Source: Balanoglossus misakiensis
Lineage: Eukaryota > Hemichordata
Assembly: GCA_040954595.2 (NCBI GenBank)
Contig: CM082578.2
Coordinates: forward strand, 6,944,001 to 7,008,000
DNA length: 64,000 nt
Reading direction: 5' to 3'
The position numbers and the translations under genes are program-made. Numbering within the stretch: the first letter of the stretch is position 1; the number at the start of each line of letters is the position of its first letter. The notes below the pieces were generated by a model. The model made no database searches. It was given only the letters and a program-made list of their open reading frames with translations, and was not told the DNA's origin. This document shows positions 52,415 through 61,761 of this stretch, piece by piece.

Positions 52415-52791
52415 CGGACATCTCTGTTCTCCGCTCCGTGCAAGTTCCTTCGTCGCGGCTGCTTTTTCTGCTCTAGGATCGACAGCTAAGTGATTTTTCC
52501 CTTGTTGGATATCATATTTCGTTGATCTCTGTTAGCGTTTCCGCTAATTTTTGTCTTTCAACGATTTTTTGGACTTTTTTGCCGTGTCCGCGTGTGATTA
52601 TTTCAGCGGTACACGCAGCTTGCTTAGACGCTATATACGTTGTTTTTTCCACTCGGCGCGTTTTTCACGTCGACCGAGTTTGTTTACGGTTGCTTATAGA
52701 GGTTTCTCTAGTATTCATAGACCGTTTTCAGTGTTTCTTGAATATTTTTATTGTTATTTTGTTCATCACTCGTTCCGATTCCTTGCCGATC

Positions 52792-55200
52792 ATGGCTTCT
52801 CATTCGAATCGAACGTGTGATTGTGGTCAGCAGTTCTCACTGCTAGATAAGCATCGTCTGTGTTCCTTTTGCCGAGCATGCAAACAGGCTCAGCCTTGTG
52901 ACATTTGCTCTTCGTGGACACAGATAGATTGGTCTAATTTCGCCCCCTCGCTCGACGTTGCCACCGCGGACATCCCCGAGGCTGGCCCGTCATTGTCAAT
53001 CTCTGACTTGCGAGGCGTTGGTCACGATCGTGCTCATTCGGCCGACAATACCAACACTGAAATTAGTGCCATACAGGGCAGGCAAACTCCTAAGAAAACG
53101 GACGTATTGCCTTCCCGTCATACGGTAAGTGATGCTAGACCACTATCGGAATTTTCCGAAGGGTTTATTAACCCCGGTGAGACAACTCAGTTGTCTTCTC
53201 CCGTGGTTTCTGCCCGTGATATTTTCGCGCCAAACGGAATCACTTGCGTACAAAGTAGCAATTCCGTTCCCGCGCAATCTGCTTCCGTTGCTAGGGCACC
53301 CGAACCGACACGTACTGTGACAAATAATCAGGTTTTCGGGGGGCCTTTTCAGCAACACACTGGAGCAGTTCAAACAGGGCCTGCCCCAGCTGAGGTTTTT
53401 CCAGGTTATCCTAACGTCAACCAATACCCTATACGGTACCAAGGTTCGATGTTTTCTCATGGTATACCTACTCAGGGCAATTTTCAGAGGGATTTCCAAC
53501 AATCCGGCACTTTTCAGCCGTATGGAAATTATCCCCAGGTGTTCCATCCGGGTATGTATTATCAGCCCCCGGTTTGGAATTACCCTAACCCTTATGTCTC
53601 AGGACAACAAATGTCGTACCGCCCTCCAAATGAGTCGAACGTTACGCAACCAGGGTTTCAGCAGCCTATCCCCATGGCAACAGGGCTTCCTATGGGAACC
53701 CCAGACCAGATTGGGACTGTACCACTGCAAAGTCAGCCGTCTTCGACGGGAAGGCCTACCTCTCGGCAGACTCATCGTTCTGCCTCAGCGAGCATAGGAC
53801 ATAGCGGCAAACGCGCACACGTCCCTTCTGCTAGTGTTAGTCGTCCTGGCGCCCCTAGCAACGGGTCAAGCCAGTCGACACATAGTGTACATACTGTTTC
53901 GGCAGGACAACCTTCAGCGGATAGATCCGATTATCAGGTTGCACGCGCCGTTGCTAAGAAACATACGTCTCAGTCTCGCGACGCACTTCAGCGTTATGCT
54001 TCTCCGGCGTCCAGTGAGGATGATGATGACGATATTGAATCATCAGTCTCCCCCTCTCGCCGTAATGTCGTCGACCCTGACTCCCTTTCCGTACGCGCTC
54101 CCTCCGAGGACCGCGAGTTGGAGGGTAATGAGTCAGACGCGGTCGCTATCCAGTCGGTTGCCAGCGAAGCTAGGTCAACACAACAGGAAGTCGACAGTTA
54201 TGACACACAGTCCAACATTGGAGATACTGGGTCAAGAAAGTCAGACAGTTATTTCCACCGTTGCTATGGGTATGTTTATGAGACGTTCGGGGAGGAATGC
54301 CCTCCCCCTCCACTACCTCCTCGGCCTGAATCTCATGTGTTGGCGTTTGTCGATCCAACAAAGAAACAGACCGATCTCCGTTCACTGCCTAATTCTCTTG
54401 CACTGAGTACCACCATAGAGAGAGTACAGCGAGAGATAGCAGGAACTAGCCCCAACACGCTGCCATTACCTATCGGTAGACTACCGGCAGCATCCAGTCT
54501 GTTGCGCAACAAGCGATATAAGACGCATGACTCATTGTTTTCGGCTGGCCTCCCTAAATTAGATGAGGATGCCGTCAAAGTGGATAATCAAGCTGGAGCA
54601 TTTAAAACTGTCCCAATTGACCGCACGGCATTGCGGATCCTTGGACAGTCTGTTAATGCAACGGTGCGGACAATTTCTCATTTGGACTGGTTCGTGGCAC
54701 AATTAGTGCGCATCGCAGAGTCCCCTGAGCACCCCAGCCAGTTTGCGGACTTAACTCGAGCTATCGGTAATACCCTAGTGCATAGTCTCGAGTTTTCCGT
54801 TCGTAGTCATGCCATGCTTCAATTATTGGAACGAGATGCGTTTCTCAATCGCCCCTCCGTTCAATTAACCGATGAGCTTAAAGCCAAAGCACGTGTTGTG
54901 CCATTGGACCCTAAAGCTCTGTTTGCTGGCAAATTAGCCGGTTTCGCCAAGGAAGCCACTAAAGCCGTTCAGAGTAACGCTTGGCTATTTGGACGAAACG
55001 GACAGAAAGGGCAGGACACAGGCGCGAATACAAATCGCCCCAAGCAGTCCTCCAAAAAGCCTAAAGCCGGGGGTAAGGCACAGTCTAAGTCATATAAACC
55101 TCGTGCCCAACCCTACAACAAAGGCATTCGAAGTAAGCCGAAAAGGGCATTTCCTACTTCGACACCTACAACGTCTGGCCAGAAAGGTCAGCGCTCCTGA
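52792..55200 (+). CDS. DIRS ORF1, gag-like protein
   Basis: Predicted structural/nucleic-acid-binding protein of 802 aa. Start at 52792 chosen because the Cys/His cluster follows at once (CDCG, then HRLCSFCRAC, then CDIC), a pattern found at the N-terminus of animal DIRS ORF1 proteins; the frame is open 90 codons further upstream, but that part is hydrophobic and unlike the family. The middle is rich in Gln, Pro, Tyr and Ser (residues about 180-330), then Ser/Asp-rich. A conserved-looking helical region (about residues 500-720) precedes a Lys/Gly-rich basic tail. It ends in UCC UGA CUA, which may be a recoding signal. Confidence 0.85.
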   Translation: MASHSNRTCDCGQQFSLLDKHRLCSFCRACKQAQPCDICSSWTQIDWSNFAPSLDVATADIPEAGPSLSISDLRGVGHDRAHSADNTNTEISAIQGRQTPKKTDVLPSRHTVSDARPLSEFSEGFINPGETTQLSSPVVSARDIFAPNGITCVQSSNSVPAQSASVARAPEPTRTVTNNQVFGGPFQQHTGAVQTGPAPAEVFPGYPNVNQYPIRYQGSMFSHGIPTQGNFQRDFQQSGTFQPYGNYPQVFHPGMYYQPPVWNYPNPYVSGQQMSYRPPNESNVTQPGFQQPIPMATGLPMGTPDQIGTVPLQSQPSSTGRPTSRQTHRSASASIGHSGKRAHVPSASVSRPGAPSNGSSQSTHSVHTVSAGQPSADRSDYQVARAVAKKHTSQSRDALQRYASPASSEDDDDDIESSVSPSRRNVVDPDSLSVRAPSEDRELEGNESDAVAIQSVASEARSTQQEVDSYDTQSNIGDTGSRKSDSYFHRCYGYVYETFGEECPPPPLPPRPESHVLAFVDPTKKQTDLRSLPNSLALSTTIERVQREIAGTSPNTLPLPIGRLPAASSLLRNKRYKTHDSLFSAGLPKLDEDAVKVDNQAGAFKTVPIDRTALRILGQSVNATVRTISHLDWFVAQLVRIAESPEHPSQFADLTRAIGNTLVHSLEFSVRSHAMLQLLERDAFLNRPSVQLTDELKAKARVVPLDPKALFAGKLAGFAKEATKAVQSNAWLFGRNGQKGQDTGANTNRPKQSSKKPKAGGKAQSKSYKPRAQPYNKGIRSKPKRAFPTSTPTTSGQKGQRS

Positions 55201-55203
55201 CTA
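55195..55203 (+). promoter_or_regulatory. Candidate recoding site UCC UGA CUA at the ORF1 stop
   Basis: UCC UGA is the +1 frameshift site of ornithine decarboxylase antizyme mRNAs. A +1 shift here reads Ser (UCC) then Asp (GAC), as antizyme does, and enters the RT frame just before the conserved VGGRLRHF segment. UGA CUA is also the best known animal readthrough context; readthrough continues in the frame that ends with the recombinase. Both uses are inferences. Confidence 0.55.
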
Positions 55204-57280
55204 CCCAATATCGCTACCTCCCATTCCATCACCGGACATTCAAGTGGGAGGGCGCCTTCGTCACTTCGCCAACGAATGGCAGAAAGTGACAGACGACCAA
55301 TGGGTGTTGTCAGTCGTTCGAAACGGGTTCAAACCAGAGTTTCTGACCGATCCTCCATTATCTTGGGACCCACCGCGTTTTGCCAATCGGGCAGGGCCAC
55401 GCACGTCGGCAATTGCCGAGGCAGTGCAAGGGCTGTTATCAAAAAATGCGGTACGGATTGTAAACCCGTCTATAGACGGACCGGGATTTTACAACCACTT
55501 GTTTCTCGTTCCCAAAAAGACAGGGGGGTGGCGGCCGATTCTAAATCTAAGACCTTTAAACCGGTTTCTCCGCATAGAATCTTTTTCAATGGAAACCACT
55601 CGGTCCATACTGGCCGCGGTACAACCCGGCGATTGGATGGTTTCCATAGATCTCAAGGACGCGTACTTTCATATCGCGATCCACGAGGATTTCAGAAAAT
55701 ACTTCCGGTTTTCAGTAAACGGAATCGTTTACGAATACACGGCTCTTCCGTTCGGCCTAGCGTCAGCACCTCGCGTGTTTACCAGAGTAGTGTTAGAGCT
55801 AGTAGGGTTTCTTCATCGCCAATCTGTCAGAACGCATCCGTATCTCGACGATTGGCTGCTACCCAATCTAAGAAGAGACGTACTCGAGAAGCATGTCTTC
55901 CTAGCTTGGTCCAGTCTCCTTCGCCTCGGCCTTATTCCGAGTCTGGAGAAGTCAGCCCTCACCCCATCACAAGACATGGTATTTGTTGGGATGAGACTTA
56001 TGACACACGCAGGAATTGTTTGCCCTACCCCAGATCGAGTGGACAGACTTTTGGCTGTCATCAACTCAATCCTGTCTCGCACATCTATCCCGGTCAGGCT
56101 CCTGTTGGAAGCTATCGGGGTGATGGTGTCTATGTTGGCTATCATTCCCTGGGCACGCCTGCGTCTTCGACCAATTCAGCTGTACTTACTGGCCCTTTGG
56201 CGGCCATCTCGACAGCCGATAGATCACATTATTCATGTACGACCGGCTCTCCGTGTCCACCTATGGTGGTGGCTAGACACAGAGAATCTGCTGAAAGGTG
56301 TTCCCCTACGGGTACCACCGCCCACCCAGTTTCTGTTCACGGATGCTTCAACAACAGGTTGGGGAGCGCATCTGGACGAACTGACTGCATCGGGCAGTTG
56401 GTCAGTCGACCAACAAGAGCATCACATCAATTGGTTGGAACTCCAAGCTGTGTTTCTGGCTCTCAAATGTTTTCAGCGGTCGGTCACCAACCAGCATGTT
56501 CTGGTCAATTCAGACAATGCTACAGTGGTGGCTTATATAAACAAAATGGGGGGGACCAGATCCCCAACCCTGTGTTACCTGACTTGGGAATTGTTCATGT
56601 GGTGCAAGAACCACAATATTCTCCTTCGAGCCCGTCATCTGCCCGGCAAACGGAATCACGTTGCCGACGCGCTGTCACGAGACCGCAAGGTGGTCCCGAC
56701 GGAGTGGGAAATTCCCCAAGAAATAGCCAATCAGGTTTTTGCGAAATGGGGAACTCCCATGGTGGACTTGTTTGCGACGTTTCAGAACCGCAAACTGCCT
56801 CGGTTTGTGTCGCCAGTCCCAGACAGCAGAGCTCTAGCCGTCGACGCATTGTCGATGTCGTGGAAAAGCCTACTGCTGTACGCGTTCCCACCACTGCCTC
56901 TCTTACCACTAGTCTTAAGGAAAATAGTGGACGAGGAAACAACTGTGATTCTAATAGCACCGGCCTGGCCGAAGCGCTCATGGTACCCGATGCTACTGGA
57001 CTTAATGATAGATCGACCTCTGGAGTTACCTCTCCGCGAGGATCTACTGTCCCAGGGTCCTCAACTGATTCATCCCGACCCAAGCGTGTTCAGACTTCAC
57101 GCGTTCAAGTTGTCGAGCAATCCCTCATTGCGAGCGGATTTTCTGAGACAGCTGCCGCCACCATCGCTAGACCTCAGAGAGCCAGCACCTTGGCAACTTA
57201 TGAGGACAAGTGGACAAAATTCTGTGATTGGTGTGATAAACGGAGTGTTGATCCACTCACAATTTCTGTTAACCAACTAG
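55199..57280 (+). CDS. DIRS reverse transcriptase-RNase H
   Basis: Copies the element RNA into DNA. Given from the predicted +1 shift point; the frame itself is open from 54938. Seen: family start VGGRLRHFANEWQ; RT motif A SIDLKDAYFHI (about 55645), motif B LPFGLASAPRVFT, motif C YLDD (55841-55852); RNase H with TDAS (about 56340), ELQA, SDNA and HLPGKRNHVADALSR (about 56640). A C-terminal region beginning PMVDLFAT and ending near 57280 follows, at the place where DIRS elements have a methyltransferase-like segment; I see no clear methyltransferase motif. The frame has no AUG before the RT core (first near 55588), so it must be made by frameshifting or some other non-AUG route. Confidence 0.9.
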   Translation, partial: DYPISLPPIPSPDIQVGGRLRHFANEWQKVTDDQWVLSVVRNGFKPEFLTDPPLSWDPPRFANRAGPRTSAIAEAVQGLLSKNAVRIVNPSIDGPGFYNHLFLVPKKTGGWRPILNLRPLNRFLRIESFSMETTRSILAAVQPGDWMVSIDLKDAYFHIAIHEDFRKYFRFSVNGIVYEYTALPFGLASAPRVFTRVVLELVGFLHRQSVRTHPYLDDWLLPNLRRDVLEKHVFLAWSSLLRLGLIPSLEKSALTPSQDMVFVGMRLMTHAGIVCPTPDRVDRLLAVINSILSRTSIPVRLLLEAIGVMVSMLAIIPWARLRLRPIQLYLLALWRPSRQPIDHIIHVRPALRVHLWWWLDTENLLKGVPLRVPPPTQFLFTDASTTGWGAHLDELTASGSWSVDQQEHHINWLELQAVFLALKCFQRSVTNQHVLVNSDNATVVAYINKMGGTRSPTLCYLTWELFMWCKNHNILLRARHLPGKRNHVADALSRDRKVVPTEWEIPQEIANQVFAKWGTPMVDLFATFQNRKLPRFVSPVPDSRALAVDALSMSWKSLLLYAFPPLPLLPLVLRKIVDEETTVILIAPAWPKRSWYPMLLDLMIDRPLELPLREDLLSQGPQLIHPDPSVFRLHAFKLSSNPSLRADFLRQLPPPSLDLREPAPWQLMRTSGQNSVIGVINGVLIHSQFLLTN

Positions 57281-58173
57281 CGGAATTCTTTTTATTCTTA
57301 CATAATGTTAAGAAATTCTCCCCGAGCACTTTGACTGTTTATCGTACCGCTATTGCAGCGACGATCAGAAGTGTCGGGGGTCCTGATTTTAGTCACAATG
57401 CAGCTTTATCTGCAATGCTCAAGAATTTCAAGATTGAGAGACCCCCGTCGAGGCGGTTGGTCCCTCAATGGAGTTTGTCCTTGGTTCTAAGCGGGTTACA
57501 ACAACCTCCTTTTGAACCATTAGCTTCTATCAGTTTAAAGGCACTTACCCTTAAAACTGTCTTTCTTGTAGCGTTGGCATCTGGCAGTCGCAGAAGCGAG
57601 ATTCATGCTTTTGGTGCCACTGATGGCTTGTTGACTATTAGTAAGACGGAGGCAGTCTTACGTACTAGGCCAGGTTTTTTGGCTAAGACCCAGGTGCTTG
57701 GTTCTGTAGCCACTCCTTTTTCCATTAAAGCTCTTGACTCCCTGACAGGGCCAGATCCACAAGAGCGTTTTTTATGTCCGGTACGTTGCCTTCGTTGGTA
57801 CTTGAAACGAACCGAGTCCTTTCGTGCGGGTAGGACTAGACTTTTTCTACCTATTCCCCCCACTCCCAAAAAGGATATTTCAAAGTCCACCATTTCTAGT
57901 TGGCTCACTAAAACGGTTCGTTGGACTTATGATGAGAGTTCAGAAACTGACCGTCGCCTTACCAGAGTGACAGCCCATGAGGTTAGGGCTATCTCTGCTT
58001 CACTGGTGTATTCAGCTGGTGTTCCTGCTGACGATGTCCTTCGTGCAGGTACATGGCGCTCACCTAATTCCTTTGTCAGTTTTTATCTTCGGGATATGGC
58101 TTCAGAATCGGACGGTTTGTTTTCCCTTGGTCCGATTTCCGTTGGCCAGCAGGTTGTCATTCCTGGTAAATAA
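56980..58173 (+). CDS. DIRS tyrosine recombinase
   Basis: Integrates the circular DNA intermediate by site-specific recombination; defines DIRS against LTR elements, which use an integrase. Given from an internal ATG (397 aa). Core-binding domain near RASTLATYEDKWTKFC; catalytic residues: Arg in SGSRRSE (about 57589), His and Arg of HEVR (57976-57987), Trp of GTWRS and the nucleophile Tyr in FYLRD (58084-58086). The same frame is open back to the ORF1 stop (55201), overlapping the RT for 2.1 kb. The upstream part is Ser/Arg/Pro/Gly-rich with no recognisable domain. Expression could be by internal initiation, by a -1 shift from the RT frame, or by readthrough from ORF1. Confidence 0.88.
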   Translation: MVPDATGLNDRSTSGVTSPRGSTVPGSSTDSSRPKRVQTSRVQVVEQSLIASGFSETAAATIARPQRASTLATYEDKWTKFCDWCDKRSVDPLTISVNQLAEFFLFLHNVKKFSPSTLTVYRTAIAATIRSVGGPDFSHNAALSAMLKNFKIERPPSRRLVPQWSLSLVLSGLQQPPFEPLASISLKALTLKTVFLVALASGSRRSEIHAFGATDGLLTISKTEAVLRTRPGFLAKTQVLGSVATPFSIKALDSLTGPDPQERFLCPVRCLRWYLKRTESFRAGRTRLFLPIPPTPKKDISKSTISSWLTKTVRWTYDESSETDRRLTRVTAHEVRAISASLVYSAGVPADDVLRAGTWRSPNSFVSFYLRDMASESDGLFSLGPISVGQQVVIPGK

Positions 58174-58219
58174 ATAATGGATTCCCCACCTCCGAAGGTC
58201 TGTCGGATTCTGTTATTTT

Positions 58220-58308
58220 CCCGAAAGTTTGGTGGGTAAGTATTCAATGTACAGAATTGAAGTTTATTTCTAAACTAATTTCTGTAACATTAGAATACTT
58301 ACCCACCA
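58220..58308 (-). repeat. DIRS internal complementary region
   Basis: First half (to about 58261) is the reverse complement of the left outer end; second half is the reverse complement of the right outer end (58941-58991). The halves join through a single GAA, the complement of the TTC at both termini. It acts as the template that restores the outermost sequences during replication. Confidence 0.9.
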
Positions 58309-58330
58309 TTCCCACCCGCCTCCCCACTAG

Positions 58331-58530
58331 GTGTTGTCTGAATATTTATTGTACCTGGGGACGTATTGTTACTTACGGTCAAACCTGTGTTGGTGACCAC
58401 CTGTACTCCCCACCAGGTATTGTTCGGATATTTCATTTTACCTGGGGACGTATTATTACCATAGACAGTATGTCTATGTTATTACTTAACGGTCAAGCCT
58501 GTGTTGGTGACCACCTCTATAGGAGTGATC
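58331..58530 (+). repeat. Imperfect tandem duplication in DIRS 3' non-coding part
   Basis: The blocks ATATTT, TACCTGGGGACGTATT, ACGGTCAA, CCTGTGTTGGTGACCACCT occur twice in the same order, about 110 bp apart. The second unit has an extra ATAGACAGTATGTCTAT palindromic insert. Confidence 0.75.
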
Positions 58531-58809
58531 TCCTCTATATTATGGTCACTTTGTTTTTTGTCTGCCTATGCAATTACATGTGCATTTATTGACTTGTCTA
58601 TTTAGACCACCTGTCTGTTACGGCCAGTTTAGGAGATCCGTTGACAGACAGGACCCTATGGGCTATTTTGACTGTTAGTTTTTTGGTGGGTGTATTATTG
58701 TTTCTACGAACATATGGATCACCGTTCTTGTTTGCTTTTGGCACCTGGCGGTTATCTGGGTTTTTTGTTTGTGGAATTATCATTCTCTAGCTGTCGTACT
58801 CTAAAGAGC

Positions 58810-58991
58810 GCATTCATGCAGTCTCTGGCGGAGTATAAACTGAGGAGCTAGGGGGTCCTGTGACCCAGGTCACAGGATAGTCTAGGCTAAAAGTTCTAAT
58901 CTTGCAATTAACGGAGCCTGAGGTATTAATTCCCGAAAGTTTGGTGGGTAAGTATTCTAATGTTACAGAAATTAGTTTAGAAATAAACTTC
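58810..58991 (-). repeat. DIRS right inverted terminal repeat
   Basis: Core 58835-58957 is the inverted copy of the left repeat. The outermost 34 bp (TCTAATGTTACAG to AATAAACTTC) are specific to this end and matched by the internal complementary region. Confidence 0.9.
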
Positions 58992-61700
58992 AAAACTGTT
59001 TTTATCATACTATCAATCAAAGATGCTTAATATTGTAGTAAAAGAGTAAAAATACTTTGTCTTTCAACTGCATCTTACTTAAAACTGGAAAAAATTATCT
59101 TGAAGTTGTGAAGTGACAAGGACGCCCGGTGCTCTAGACCCATGGTATCTTATCCATGGGGGACCCTGGCACACTGACTACCAGAAGGTATATCAGGGAA
59201 ACTGCCAAGGGTTAAGAGGAAAGGGAAGTGTCCAGGATCCAGACGGGTTCAAGATACTTGCATTGCTGTATGCTTTTCCCCAAACAAATAAACTTTGTCT
59301 CAAGTTGTATTAGGAAGATTCTTGGCGAGGATTATGTGAGCTTAGCAAACATTCAGACCGCACTGAGTATTCCAGCGATGTGAAACGGAGATACGCTCTG
59401 AAGTTATGAGGACGCAAAGAATTCCTCTCTCTCTCTCTCTCCCCTTCCCGGTAATGGGATACTGCAGTCGGAACGGTGACGATGACGTCAATAGCACAGC
59501 ATGCTGGGTAGTTTCCAAGGCGCCCCCAAAGTATGACACCATTCTGAAAACATGCCAGTCATCAACAGACTCTTTAAAACATGTGTTGGAATGTCGGGTG
59601 GCCGGACGACTGCCGAGGAGGAGGATGGGGGAGGGAGGGGAGATCCAGAATGCACAAATGAAATGTTGGACGCTTTTGCGAGTCTATGCGCCCAGTACTA
59701 AAAGTCTCAGCTGTCGCTATGACATATTGGTATAATCTTCTGGAGGCAAGGAACTGAAATGGCACCAACTTATTCTCGAACAAAAATCCCTCTAATTGTC
59801 ACCTAAACTCGAAAACAATTAAAAAACAAACAACTAGAAAGAAAAATCAATGTGAATCAGGACCAGAGATCAAACCACCAGGTCGGAGGTCAGAGAGACC
59901 AGTGAGCAGACTGGACTCCTGACATAGCAATAACCGTGTAGAGTTACCGAACAACAAACGAATAGAATCATGGATTACAATCTCCCGAAGTCTGGAGATG
60001 GTAGAATTTTACGATCAGCTTTTCTGATGATATGAAAGACTCTTTTTAATTAATTAATGTGGAAATGTGATCTTCAGACCCCTCACAAGATTGTATAAAA
60101 AATAGCAATACTCGAGAAGAATTTAAAAAAAATCTATATCTTTGCTGTTACAATCCAATATTGACAGAAGTCTGTGACAGATACTTTGTGTCTTCTCTGA
60201 CCAGCCGCTCTTTCAAATTATCTCTATATGTTTTAGTTCTAAAAAAAACACTGAACTCCATCTTAGTGTCGTCTCATTTTATTCAGAAGTATTTGGTGAG
60301 ATTTTAACATGTGGTCCATGTTGATGTACAACGAGAGTTCTTTTTACGACAGATAATAAAGAAAAAACATTTGTGAAGTACAATTTGAGACTTGATTTCT
60401 TGTCTTTGTCTTTCTTTAAGTCTGGTGGTGTATATATCCTTCTGAATCCGTGCTCTGTGAACCTGAAACTGCCTTCTGGACTCTTGTATCCGTTTGTCAA
60501 AACAAGGGCACAAAATCTTCAGCAGAGAGGAGAAAACAACATGACATAACGTTGGGATGCCGTGAATTCCATCTCAGATTCTGAATTGACATCGCCTCCA
60601 TCTTAGTTCACATCCTGGCAACAGAGGACTTCAAGACGGCCCCCCACATCATGATTTTGCGGAGAAGAGTTCCGTCTCCAGTAAAGGCGGGAGTCTTGTG
60701 AATTTGTGGCAGAATTATTCAACTATATCATGTTATAATGCTTCAAAGTGAGTTAGGTTAGGCGACCCACTTTCACATTTGTTTTTTTTCCCCAACAGTT
60801 CAACATGCATGAAATATTTTAAGTCAGCACATTTCAAGTCGAATTTAGATTTATGTGACGTCAAAGCAGCCATGAAGTTTTATTTTTAAATATCAGTTCC
60901 CACTCATATCCTGTGCTATATTGCTATGACAGATCTGGCCACTGAGAGATGGTGAATTTTCTTTCTAATACAGATGAAAAAAAACAGAGTTCTTCAACCC
61001 AGAAACTGGCCAAGAGTTGGGAAGGATATCTCATTGAACCCTGGTTTGATTGACTGCTTGCCAATTCAAAGCTTCACGTGAAAATTCATTTTCAGTGAAA
61101 AGGTACAAAATTGACTGCCACTGCTGTACAAACAGTCTATACTGCAGTGAAGTTTATCATTTTGAGAACGCTATTTTTAGTAACCGGCTTGTGGGAAGTG
61201 ACGCTGGCACTGGTAAATGTCATTTATTTATAATTTTAATTTGCCTAATCATCGCTATGAGGCGGACATTTCATCATTGACACGACTTTAACTTTTATTG
61301 GTTGTGAAAGTGAAATTGAATGATATCACATGAAAGGATAAAATGCATAAAAATGGGGGTGTTAGAAAAGAAAATAGTGTGTATAACCTTTCCATTCACT
61401 GAGCACAGCAGGTCATATGATTGATTTATTTTTAGATATTAGAATCTACAAAGAGCACTTAGTCTAATGAATTATTATAATCACAAAAGTTGAAAGTATC
61501 ACTATTATTGAACTAGAATATTATTCACTTAATATTTTCTATATTAACTGGATGGCTAAATCATTGACTTTGTGACAGGAAAAGCAGCTATAGTTGCCAA
61601 TGGTTTCTTAATATATTATTTGTTCTGTAAATTATCAAAAGCCGTTACTAAAAATGGTCTGTTAATTGAGTTAGGCCTTTTAAAAACAGAACTTGTCTTC

Positions 61701-61761
61701 CTTGTCATCGAAAACTGTGTACGTCTATTTTGAATGTATGTACACAGTTTGTGATGACAAG
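61701..61761 (+). ncRNA. Candidate microRNA-like hairpin
   Basis: 5' arm CTTGTCATCGAAAACTGTGT and 3' arm ACACAGTTTGTGATGACAAG pair over about 24 bp with two G:U pairs and one mismatch, around a 13-nt loop. ACTTG/CAAGT outside extends the stem after an asymmetric internal loop. Size and near-perfect pairing suit a pre-miRNA, but a tiny inverted-repeat element is possible. The opposite strand could also fold. I do not recognise a known miRNA seed. Confidence 0.35.

Larger units (their letters stand above)
52257..58991 (+). mobile_element. Complete DIRS-type tyrosine-recombinase retrotransposon
   Basis: Order: left inverted terminal repeat, gag-like ORF1, reverse transcriptase-RNase H, tyrosine recombinase, internal complementary region, non-coding 3' part, right inverted terminal repeat. 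All reading frames are intact, suggesting a young copy. The internal complementary region (58220-58308) is the reverse complement of the right end joined to the left end with one shared TTC, the hallmark of DIRS replication through a circular junction. TTC at 52257-52259 and at 58989-58991 marks the ends, so the predicted empty site reads CATTTTTCAAAAC with no target duplication, as expected for recombinase integration. Confidence 0.93.

Noticed and set aside
52522-52791. Upstream in-frame extension of DIRS ORF1
   Set aside because: Hydrophobic 90-codon stretch unlike the family; the Cys/His cluster follows the ATG at 52792.
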